A stretch of DNA of 64,000 bases from Chondrilla cf. caribensis (taxonomy: Eukaryota > Porifera > Demospongiae > Chondrillida > Chondrillidae): the NCBI GenBank assembly GCA_964020155.1, contig OZ026567.1, positions 2,093,930-2,157,929 of the forward strand, read 5' to 3'. Positions 1-11,600 of this stretch are shown here, one piece after another; position 1 is the stretch's first letter; every line of letters starts with the position of its first letter. Both the position numbers and the translations under genes were made by a program. The notes under the pieces are model-generated. The model was not told the DNA's origin and made no database searches. It worked only from the letters and a program-made list of their open reading frames with translations.

Positions 1-952
1 TCTTAGCACCGTCCATGAATTTGGCTTAAAAGAAGTATTTCATTGCTTTGTAGCACACATTATTATTAGTGTTCAAAATCAATTAATTCCTGGACAATTT
101 GATCAATTCCCTAACAAGAACTAAAACATGGTTCAGAAGTTGTGTAACGTTGGGAAAGTTTCACAAGTAATAACAACTCTACATGTCTACTTATAAAAGA
201 ATTAATAGTAAAGTTAATAAGCATCACTTTAAGGAAAGAACAAGTTATCCGAACCCCTGTGACAGATTGAATTTTCACTGATGTTTTCTATTTTTAGAAT
301 TTATATGGGCTGAATGGTGTAACTGAACAGTCCATGTTAATTTCAACTGGCAATATAAATTCATCCAAAATTCGGCTACAAAACTCATACTACAACTACA
401 TTAATGTTTTCTACTTCTGACATACCTTTGATTGGTGTATATTTTGAAGGTTATAATTGTTCTTAGAGTGAGTTAAGGAGGAATTTTCGGTGTCCGATAA
501 TAGATGACACCACAAGGGGGGAATTGTTGAAGTCTGTCACAGCCAATCAGTAACAGATGATTCTGATTCTTTGTGAATACTTCAAGCACATGCATGTGGC
601 TGTAGTATCAGTAAGAGGTTTGGATAGATCGGAATGTAATGTGAGGAATGCCAACCTGTGTCCATTACAACATGGAGATTGTCCGCATATTGATATTTAT
701 CCGACGGTGTTCTCAAGTGCATTTCTCGTTATAAGTACCAAAGTAATGTAAACCTTTCAAAGCTCATCTTTTTTGTATTACTGAGGGCGTTTAAATGATA
801 TACAATACTTGTCTGTTCGTTCAGAGAGTTGGACAAACAAGTGTTCGATAATACATGGTGTCCGTTAATTGATTACCTACTATAACTGTTGGCGAATTTA
901 TACTAACTTTTAACTGAAAACCATTAAGCGTTAAAAGTTAATTTTAGTATAC
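1..952. other. Stretch without a recognised gene
   Basis: I see no convincing exon here; the open frames are short and lack recognisable domains. The only structure is a perfect 11-bp inverted repeat (TAACTTTTAAC at 904-914, pairing with 930-940). The SRCR/CCP gene probably continues leftwards on the minus strand, since its last visible exons end in splice donors, but no membrane or tail exon could be found here. Confidence 0.5.
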
Positions 953-1058
953 CTTTCTTGGATCCGTACCACACTTCAATTTTGTTAGGTAAGCTATGGC
1001 ACTGTTCTTCAGAGATGATTACGCCAACTGTTAGATTTGAATCACCAACAAAGAAAGG
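953..1058 (-). CDS. Candidate exon X of cassette 1 (SRCR/CCP gene)
   Basis: Minus-strand reading gives FFVGDSNLTVGVIISEEQ followed by C-H-S and NKIEVWYGSKKG, ending at a good donor (AAAG then GTATAC) in phase 1, like the other exons of the gene. Related peptide is visible in the other cassettes (about 5.7 kb: FVGDASPTVGTIVSEEQ; about 9.9 kb: FFIGDLGPTVGTIASEEQ). The 5' boundary is weak: the only nearby AG acceptors are out of phase by one base or follow stop codons. It may be a small extracellular exon or a conserved relic. I do not recognise the domain. Confidence 0.3.
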
Positions 1059-1133
1059 CTACTAAGTATATTATAGTCTGTGTGACTCTGGTGCAATCAA
1101 GGTGTCAAGAATAAAATACTACAGTATACATAC

Positions 1134-1842
1134 CAGGGCCGGAGCAAGCTCTGCGTTAGTGGTACGGCCATGAGCGTAGCATATATAGCGAATCGTATTG
1201 GCATGTACATGACACGAAATTGGATGCATCATTATAATATTATGATCCAGTGTTTCCCCCAGGCCATTTTAGCAGGGCGCCCCACCCTGCTAAAATTTCT
1301 GACCGCCCTTCTATTTTTATAACAATAATAATATTATACTAAACTGTAAGATAATGGTGAAACCTATTTTGGGATAATAAGTTATTCAGTATAATATTAT
1401 ATCTAAAACCGTGGGACATGTGTGTAAGAATGGATGGGCCTATCTGCATTAATTTTACTGTTCCACGTGGTAATGGCGTCTTTCTTAGGTTCAGAAGAAC
1501 CTTCGCTGGAGTTATTACGTTCGACGAAGCTTCAGCGTACGAATTCCAGCCCAATTTCTTAGTCTCGGCGTTCAAAATCGGCGTATTAGAAGTTACGCAA
1601 TAGACATCATGGCGACTTTGAGCATAGTATCAGATTTTGAAGCTTAGTTTGAGGGAAATTGTGAACGAAATTCTCTGTAAGGGGGCCAATGTTACATTTA
1701 CCACTGTTAGAATAGTTAAGGTTATCATATCTTTGGTTGATGCCATGAACTTCATTATTAGTGACATTTTAATTTTTTAAGGCCATGGCCAAAAAGTGGT
1801 ACGGCCATGGCCGTAGTAGCCGTACCAATTGCGCCGGCCCTG
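1134..1842. mobile_element. Non-autonomous DNA transposon with CAGGGCCGG termini
   Basis: The left end reads CAGGGCCGGAGCAAG and the right end, inverted, CAGGGCCGGCGCAAT. The next 20-25 bp inward are also related (a GTGGTACGGCCATG stretch at the left, a matching inverted one at the right). Direct repeats CATAC flank it (1129-1133 and 1843-1847). The termini resemble hAT elements, though hAT normally duplicates 8 bp. No transposase is visible. A second element seems nested inside, starting near 1250 (CAGTGTTTCCCCC), with the hairpin TTTTAGCAGGG / CCCTGCTAAAA at about 1267-1297. Confidence 0.6.
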
Positions 1843-2081
1843 CATACATGAAATTCTATTATGATGACAGGTGAACTAGGATTATGTGCCTTGCATTTCA
1901 GCTTGGCAATATTGTAGAAGCGAAGTAGCTGGAAGAGGTCCATTACAGCATGTGTGCACAGGTGACCCCATGTATAGTGGCCTTGTATTGGTTGCTGTAC
2001 ATGAACAAGTACCTAGCACCCACTCAGGACCACAAACACAGATATATGAGAGAAATTGATCATTGCTAGAAGGTAATACAA

Positions 2082-2134
2082 CATACCAATGTAACTACAT
2101 ACCCGTCCAACTGGTATGTAGTTACATTGGTATG
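2082..2134. repeat. Perfect 22-bp inverted repeat (hairpin)
   Basis: Arms 2082-2103 and 2113-2134 are perfectly complementary around a 9-base loop CGTCCAACT. The equivalent place in cassette 3 (10042-10090) has a hairpin with a different stem but almost the same loop. Confidence 0.85.
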
Positions 2135-2490
2135 CATTCTACACACGAACCATCTACCATCACAAACAGGTCATATTACAATCAAACACACACTTGATAA
2201 ACAGAGATTTGTGGCACAATCAATGACACTAATTAATTGCTCTGAATATAATAAAAATTTGGTCAGTGTTTGCATAAACGTTTATAGGGATTTAGGGAAA
2301 GTGAAACATTATTCTAATTCTATATATAATATCTGGATTTGCTAAATTAAATGGTAATAACTGTTAATATATACAAGAATAAAACTCTTTAAATTTTAAT
2401 AATTTTATTGTTATTGTCTTATAGGTTTATCAAAATATTACTGATACGGTAAGAATCACATTTAGCACAATAGTAATTATTGAAACCCAC
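2135..2490. other. AT-rich intron or intergenic stretch
   Basis: No exon is recognised between the hairpin and the CCPa exon. The sequence just left of the exon aligns by eye with the same position of cassettes 2 and 3. Confidence 0.4.
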
Positions 2491-2661
2491 TTTTCTGACA
2501 AATTGGAGCACTTCCTGACCAAACAACATCAGAAGTACACACTCTCGTGCTGTCACCAACAAGACCATATCCTCTGTCACAATCATAGGAGACACGAGTA
2601 CCATTTCCTGTGCATCCACTGGTGGAGCCATTACTGGGTGGTTGTGGACATGGACACACAG
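2491..2661 (-). CDS. CCPa exon, cassette 1
   Basis: A 57-residue sushi domain, phase 1-1, acceptor TTCTGCAG and donor GTGGGT. Visible pattern: CPCPQPPSNG, SGCTGNGT, VSYDCDRGYGLVGDS, VWSGSAP and the final Cys. Besides the four standard CCP cysteines and the Trp there is an extra pair (the first Cys of CPC and the one in SGC), which could make a third disulfide. It is the last exon seen on the gene's 3' side. Confidence 0.85.
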
Positions 2662-5600
2662 CTGCAGAACATTAGATACTGTAATAAAGTCTAAAAACAT
2701 ACATCCAATTCAAATACATATTATAATATGTCATATGTACATTCATTAGTGCAGAAATTTGGCATGCATGGTCATATTTTGGAAATTTTACCAAATTGTA
2801 CACCACCACCCAAACTATTTATCAAGTATGCATGTTTCTCAAATGTGTATGCATTCTGTTTATTTATTTATAAGGAATTAATATGAATTATTAATAGTGA
2901 AAGACATTATTCAGCTGGAGATAAATACTAACCATTTGAACAAGTTGGGGGATTTCCTGACCATATGCCACTAATACACAATCTACTGCTGTTACCAACA
3001 AGATGGTATCCACTGTCACAGGAGTAGGAGATATGATAGCCTTTTCCAATACATCCACTGGTGGATCCGTTACTGGGTGGTTGTGGGCATGGACACAAAT
3101 CTGTAGAATGTTCACATCATGAGTACAGTCAGCAATTACAAAAGACTGTACTGTATATGTATATATGCCACAGGCACTACATTTGCGTGTGGGGGTAGGA
3201 CTAATCTGATATAGGCCATGGTATTGAGTCATATAATGGCAATCATGCAGGAAATAACAAAATAAGATAAAGTGCTGACCCTCAGCTGATGAACAATACA
3301 CCAGTCTATCCACAGTGAGGTTACATCGCAAGTCATTGGAATAATATCTGTCTATAGTGAAAATTTTTATGGTGCATATAATCCTCCAGCTTTATCAAGT
3401 TACATGGAATAATAATAATATTATATGTTCGCGTGTTGATTTTACTAATTTCTTTGTTTTCTATTGGCACTGAAGGCATTAAAACAGATAAATTATGTTT
3501 CATTCCAATTTCCTGGAACACCATGCAAGGTTTAGTTATGTCCCTTCCAAACGAGATGTGTCACATTTTCAATTTATTACAAAGGTGTCGGAAGGGACAT
3601 TCGGTACACGCCACAGACAATGTACAGTCTTCTGCAAATTTCTGTAATTGATCACTTCAGCAATCTTCGGATATCTGTGCAACATTCTGTGAACATTGCC
3701 ACGGTTTTTGAAAAATTGTTATTGACTACTGCATTTCTATGTACATAGGTATGACCAGACATTCACATTGTATCTGTACATTACAGTACAGTCCATAAAA
3801 AAGGTAACGGCAATTTCAATTGCTGGTTTTCGGATAATGGATAAATTTCAACCTTTATCAGTAAACCGTTAAACGTAAACTGTTAACCCATTATGTAAGC
3901 GCATTTCCATGCAACATAACGTGTACATAACATGTGATTAACTAACAGATTTACGAGTTTTATCAAGGTAATGATACGTAGTTGTACTTACTAACGGACG
4001 TAGCCACGCTCTCACCCAAGCAAGTTCTTATCACTGTTTTATCATGGGCAAAGTACTTGTTAGATATTCGAACAATGGTATGATGGCAAGGAATTTTTGT
4101 ATGTTAGTGCAGAGAGAACGCTACCAGTCCCTTGAGGATTGGAGAGTTGGTTACAATAATTACAACAATTCTTTCCAATTTGCTGAAATCACACTTCGAT
4201 TAAAAGCACTTTTGCTATGCTGTGACATATATACGTGTTCGTACATAGGGATATGATTTTCGGTTAACGGATGGCAGACTTACCATCCTTCAGGCCACAG
4301 ACTGCAGGATCTGAAGCATACCAGCCAATACATTCAAGGGTTTTGGGGTTCATCAAATGGAGGAGAAGCCCTGCAGAATGCTCAGATTTGAACCCAATCG
4401 AAAAGGTTTGGGAGTCTATGAAGTACTCTTTATTAAAGAATATGTTTGAGCCCAAAATCATTATAAGTGTAATGTATTGGTATTGGCACGTGTTTTATGA
4501 ATTTCCTTTGATCCACCTGCCATGACACAAGCTATGGTTAATCCCTCGACTAATACTTTGATACATACGTAACAACCATTCGAACACGTATTAACATGTA
4601 CCACAAGGCAAACTTTGCCTTGCCCAAAGTAGTCACATATATACATGCACATCTGACCATATCTTGACCACACCCATGCAACAGAATGCCGGAGGAATTT
4701 GGTTGCAAAGGTGCTGGTCAATACACTTCAGCCCTGATAAAGTTGGAATAATTATTATGTGGTAATGACATCACCACTAATAACAGTGTCACCCTTGATT
4801 GGTTAAGAAAATGCTTTCCTAATGATTGCAAATCACACACTGTCAGATACCCATACCTTCACACACTACTCCAGCATCATAATAGTGATCACAGTTATGT
4901 CTACCCCAGCCTCCGTGAGAGCAGTCAAATAGACTATTCTCCCTCCCTGAACAGTGAACATAATCCAACCAGATCCTTCCAGTTCCTCGTCCAAAGTGCC
5001 TCCACAACGAGATAGCTATTCGGTACCCCAGCATCCTACACACCACATTGCCATCTGTGTTGCTCCAATAATCATTACAAACAGTTCCCCAAGTTCCATT
5101 GTAGTATACTTCAACATGTCCTTCATTGGGAGTACTCCCTCCAACAAGACGAACACCTGGATACAAAGATTAAAAATGATATTAATAGGAAAAATGATGA
5201 GTAAGAATAGTCACTCAATCAATAGTATAAGAAGTGATGCGATCCTCGTGCATAATAGGATGAATCCCTCTCTGATTGTAGTTGGTATTAACACAAATAA
5301 TTCCACCATAATATATTTAGTGGTGTCCATGTCTTAACCATTATATCATCTGTTGCTAACGCTTTATACTGTTGCTAGCGCTTTATGCATTATAAAATTG
5401 CTGTATAATAGTACTGTTTCTATGGTAACGGATGCTATATATATATATATATTATTCAATTTTTAAGGGTATAGTTACTGGTTCTATGGCATTTTCTTTT
5501 CAACATGCAGCACAGTATATGAGTTGTAACCATAGCAACCAGGGAAGAACTACAAATGATGAGTAGCACAAATCAAGAATTGTGAGTGTTTTCAATCAGA

Positions 5601-8600
5601 TAGACCAAACGTAGACTCAGGCATTTCAAGCTCACACGTTGCACTAGGAATATGCATATCCTTGCACTGATCAGTGTATCATGTACTCCAATTTTGTTGT
5701 GTGTGCTATGGTGCTGTTCTTCAGAGACAATTGTGCCAACTGTTGGACTAGCATCACCAACAAAAATGGCTACTGAGAAAATTATTGTCAGTGTATTGTT
5801 GGTTCCATGTTTATACCAGCCATGTGCTGATGAGGTTTCTATTAATAATAATGATGATGCTGATAATGAAATTAGTATCACGTCAGTGGCTGCTTTTTAC
5901 ATTACCCAACTTGATAAACAGAGAAATGTGGACCTTTAAAATGCATCACTAATGTTAATTTTATAGCTGAGTCTAAGAAATAATAGGGCAGTATTTGTAT
6001 GAAATTTATAGGGATTTTAAGGAAAGGGAATCATTATTCTAATTATATATATAAATAACATCCGGATTGGCTAATGTTTATAACTGTTAACATAGCAGAA
6101 TATAATATCGTATAGCGGGAAATATTCACGGGACAAAATTTTCGCGGATTTCGCGGTTTGCCTAACATCTGCGAAAATTTTATCTGCGAATTAAGGCGTT
6201 CTTGCTGTTCTGTTGCGTGCCTCTGGCCAGCATCCGCGAAAATTTTATCCACGAATTTTCATTTTTGGAGCCATCCGCGAAAATTTTGTCCCGCGAAAAT
6301 TTCCTGCTACACGGTAATTTTATTGTTATTGCCTTAGGTTTCATCATATTATTGATAAGGTAAAACGAATCGAAACCCACCTATCGGACAAGTTGGGGCA
6401 CTTCCTGACCAAACAACATCAGAAGTACACCATCTCGTGCTGTCACCAACAAGACCATATCCTCTGTCACAATCATAGGAGACACGAGTACCATTTCCTG
6501 TGCATCCACTGGTGTATCCATTGCTGGGTGGTTGTGGACATGGACACACAGCTGCAGAATATAAGATATTAGATACTGTCTATTATGAAATAAACTGTAA
6601 AGAATATCAAAACCTGGATACAACTATTATTATACATACTATACGTATGTACATAATATAAATAATGACATTCATCAGTGCAGTGAATAAATTTTACATG
6701 CAGTGTCATCACCAAATTGTACACCACTACTTGGATTACTTATCACATTTGCATAGTTGTTAAGTGTGCATGTATTCTGTCTATTTATTTACTAGGAATA
6801 ATTTTCAATTATTGACTGAAAATTATATATTTTCTGTTGAAGAGAAACACTAACCATTTGAACAAGTTGGGGCATTTCCTGACCATATGCCACTAATACA
6901 CAATCTACTGCTGTTACCAACAAGATGGTATCCACTGTCACAGGAGTAGGAGATATGATAGCCTTTTCCAATACATCCACTGGTGGATCCGTTACTGGGT
7001 GGTTGTGGGCATGGACATGAATCTGTAGAATGTTCATATCATGAGTACAGTCAACAATTACAAAAGACTGTACTGTATATATGCCACTGGGACTACATTC
7101 ATGTGTTGGGGTAGGACTAATCTGATCAGGTACATGGAAATAACACCAAAGATGTAATCCATGAAAAATGTACACTTTCTATAAGTGTTTCCATGGAGAC
7201 ATATAATACAGACCTAGAATATTACTGTACAATTAATTTCAATGGCAATTATGCAGGAGAAATAGAAAGTAAGATAAATTCCGACCCTCAGCTCACAAAC
7301 AATACACCAGTCTATCCATAGTGAGGTTACATTACAAGTCATTGGAATAATATCGGCCTATAATGAAAAAAATTATTGTGCATATAAATACAGCCACACT
7401 TCCAATTAATTACTGAAGGTGACGAAAGGGACATAACTAGCTTGTGTCATGTGATGGCAATTTTGGTATTGCTCCATTGTTCATTGTTGTGGATGTTGCT
7501 GGAGACAGGATATTGGTCTGATCAATTAATGGAAAGGGGGATGTATCCTTAAGAACTTGATTGTGAGTGTGATGTATTAGTAACTGCAAGTGTGCTGTAG
7601 AGGATTTAAGAACCACTTTATCCTTTGATCTACCTACATGCCTACAATGACACAAGCTATGTTCAATCCTCCCAATTAATGTATTGACCTCACATACATA
7701 ACAGCCATTCAAACAAGTTACATTTTTAAAGATGTATTACATGGCAAGTATCTGAACTTTGCCTTGCCCTAAGTAGTCACATATATCATGTACATCTGAC
7801 CATATCTTGACCACACCCATGCAGCAGAATAAAGGATTTGGTTGCAAAGTTGCCGGTCAATATACTTCAATCCTGACACAGTTGGAATAATTATTAATTA
7901 TTATTATTATATGAAATCCCTACTGATAACAGTGTCTCCTTTGATTCATAATTGCAAATCACACACTGTCAGACAACCATACCTTTACACACTACTCCAG
8001 CATCATCATAGTGATCACAGTTATGTCTACCCCAACCTCCGTGAGAGCAGTTAAACAGACTATCTTCCCTCCCTGAACAGTAAACATCATCCAACCAGAT
8101 CCTTCCAGTTCCTCGTCCAAAATGCCTCCATGATGAGATAGCTATTCGGTACCCCAGCATCCTACATACTACATTACCATCTCTGTTGCTCCAATAATCA
8201 TCACAAACAGTTCCCCAAGTTCCATTGTAGTATACTTCAACACGTCCTTCATTGGGAGTACTCCCTCCAACAAGACGGACACCTGGATACACAGATTAAC
8301 AATGACACTTGAAGTTAAAATGATGAGTCACTAAATCAATGGATCATCTACCATCACAAACAATTCATGTCACAATCAAAATAAGATCATGTCAGTGGGT
8401 ACTTTTAAATTGACCAACTTGATGAACAGAGAAATGCGGCACCATCAAAAACATCACTAATATATTTAGCTTAATTTATAAGTATAATAAGAAAATAGGC
8501 AATTATTACCTGATGACATCATACATCAAAGAAGCTGCCATGTAGTGAACTTGGTTACTACCTCGGCAGAGATGGGTTTAGGGGAGTAACCACCTAAATA

Positions 8601-11600
8601 CCCTGTGTTATGAAAACAACTATTAGAAGCAAATTTGCAAATAATATTAGTAACTAGTGTTGGGCGGTATACCAGTATATAGTTGAATTGCAGTATTGAG
8701 TTCATATTGTTCCGGTATATATTGTATGTTCATTCATACTAGAAACTGGATACCAATTATACCGTGACAAAATTGTATAGTATATGGTATTTCCATTACT
8801 ATTTGTGCAGCTGTACAAGAGGGCTGGTGTAAGTAGTGTAGATTATCTACACGTGTAGATTGCTTCTGTGACAATGATAAAGCTGAACAAAGAATTGACA
8901 AAAGCGTATTATTTATCTTTCAAACAGTGAATGGACAGAAAGCGTGTATCACTGTTGTGGACCTATGTATTTATGTTTCATACCGAAGTGATTTGAAGAG
9001 TTTTTACAGTTATTGGATAGTTATGGCAAAACTAGCAAGCAAGAGCGGTACGAAAAGCGTTGTATGGGGATATTTCGGTCTCAAACTGGGAACAGATAAA
9101 AAAACCATTAATGATGGCAGTGCTGCACCTGAAGTTATTGAAAAGAAGTACAAGCAAAGCACAGGAGCAAACTTGTTGGGCCAAGCACACTTCCAAACGA
9201 ACCACCCCTCAGTCATTAGTATAGTATTGTATATGAATTTACATAATAATAGTATAGAATAGAATTATTGGAATAGTAGGTAATATATGTAGTAACTGTT
9301 ATACCGCAATATTTTTCAGAAATACCGTGGTTCTATATTTGTCAATACCACCCAACACTAATAGTAACACAAGATGAAACTGAGTTGAAAATAGAATGTA
9401 TATAAAAGTTCAACTCCAGAAAATCATCTATGTTGATATTGGAAAAGTTTTCCTTGTAGATGGGTGGTGGTGTTGGGATGGTAATTGGAGTGCTCAACTG
9501 GATGGTGCAATTGAAGAACAAACAGACCTAAAAGTCGAAATCAAAAATGGGTTGCTTTTAGCAACATTTCTTTAATTGAGATAGTTTTGGTGAGTTACAG
9601 GCTGTGGAGGCATTCAAATGAAATTTATCGCGAATTTAAGGACAGTGAATCATTATTCTAATTCTACATTATCCAGATTCGCTAATATTAGTAACTCGAA
9701 TCTCTAATGACTCTCAGCTGATTTCCAGTTAGTGAATAATGTTTTTTCTATCAGGCCACAAAACCACAGTAAATATCAATACAACAAAGGATGAAATGTG
9801 CCAAAAATCCAGAATTAGATTCCTGATACATTCATCACACATTGCGCTAGGAATTTGCATAGCCTAGTGCTGATCAGTGTATTGAGTACTCCTATAATAC
9901 TGCCATTGTGCAATGGTGCTGTTCTTCAGAGGCAATTGTGCCAACTGTTGGACCCAAATCGCCAATGAAGAATGGCTACTACGTAAGTATATATGCATAC
10001 ATGAAAACATTACTGTGACTGGTGAATCAGGGTAACTTACCTTTATGATATCTACCATACCAGTCCAACTGGTATGGGATATATCATAAAACCAGTCTTC
10101 TAATAGCTACACTGGCATGCACTCTACACATGGACCATCTACCATCACAAACAAGTCATATCTCACAGTCAGTGGCTGCTTTTTAAATTAACCAACTTGA
10201 TAAACAGAGAAATGTGGCACTGTCAAATTTATAGGGAGTTCAAGGAAAGTGAATCCATTATTCAAAATTCTAAATACAATATACAGATTTGCTAATGTTT
10301 ATATTACATTAATTATTAACTTAGGAGAATATAATTCTAATAATTTCTTTGTTATTGTCTTATAGGTTTCATTATATCACTGATATAGTAATAATTAGAG
10401 TTAGTCAATTTGCGAAAGAGAGATCACTGAAACCCACCTATCTGACAAGTTGGGGCACTTCCTGACCAAACAACATCAGAAGTACACCATCTCGTGCTGT
10501 CACCAACAAGACCATATCCTCTGTCACAATCATAGGAGACACTAGTACCATTTCCTGTGCATCCACTGGTGTATCCATTGCTGGGTGGTTGTGGACATGG
10601 ACACACAGCTGCAGGATATAAGATATTAGATACTATCTATTGTGAAATAAACTGTAAAGAATATGTACATCTGGATACAACTATATTTAATTTATTTCAT
10701 ATAATTACCGAGCATTAGCGAGGTAATTGTTTCCATTCGTTAGGGGAGTCCGATCGAGGTCGCCCACGTCTTAATTGGTCAAAGGTGTCTCAATGAAATT
10801 TAGTGATGAATTTAGTCCAATATGTCAAATTTGTGTCAGGTGCAGCAAACGTCTGCAAGGTCAGTGTGGCGATTGGTGCCATACGTCGAATAGAGGCAAC
10901 GGTGAGGTATCGGACTGAGGTTGTCATTCAAGCCCAGCCCACTTACTCGCTATGCCACGACGGCTGAAAGTTTTTCCTTTGTCGAGTGCCCCTGGATCTG
11001 GATTTCGTCTCGGGACGACATTCGTTGGCTTCGCCTCACAAGAACAATGTCTTTCAATTTTCCCATTGAACAGATTTTCTGATTAATATTCTGTAAAGTC
11101 GGTGATTCGTAGTCTACGTTGGGGACATTGAAACGCACAGCCATTGTGACGTCCATGTTGGCAGACATTTAATAGCTATAATTAGTAACATGGCATCACA
11201 TTGACGATATCGATGACATATCAATATCCAAGCATTTGTGAGGTTCTGAAATTTGTTCACAACTAGTAATTTATATTATACATACTATACGTGAGCATGC
11301 AAGCGAAAAGGGACCTTAGCCATTGTTGACACAATGTTCAGAATTTATCAAAACAGCCGAATAAATTTCCAGTTTTTGTTTTATTCAATAAAATTGCTTA
11401 TCTGGTATTAAAGACTAAGTTCTGAAAGCGTCGTATCAATATGATGGGTTTTTTGAGAACAAAGCATTTTGGTCAAACGTTTAAAGTCACCATTTTATAT
11501 ATCACGGAGTTTTGTGGTTCCAAACTTAATGCGGATTTGCTCTTGAATAATGTTATGAATTTCTATTGGTCAGTATGGTATGACATCCTCAGTATACAGA

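Noticed and set aside
2419..3331. Long minus-strand frames over the CCP exons in cassette 1 (93 and 146 codons)
   Set aside because: They are shifted frames; the correct frame gives the CCP cysteines, Gly-Tyr and Trp and matches splice sites on both sides.
5652..5939. Plus-strand 95-codon frame with a hydrophobic start, looking like a small secreted protein
   Set aside because: The equivalent region of the other cassettes does not keep the frame; the conserved signal lies on the minus strand (candidate exon X).
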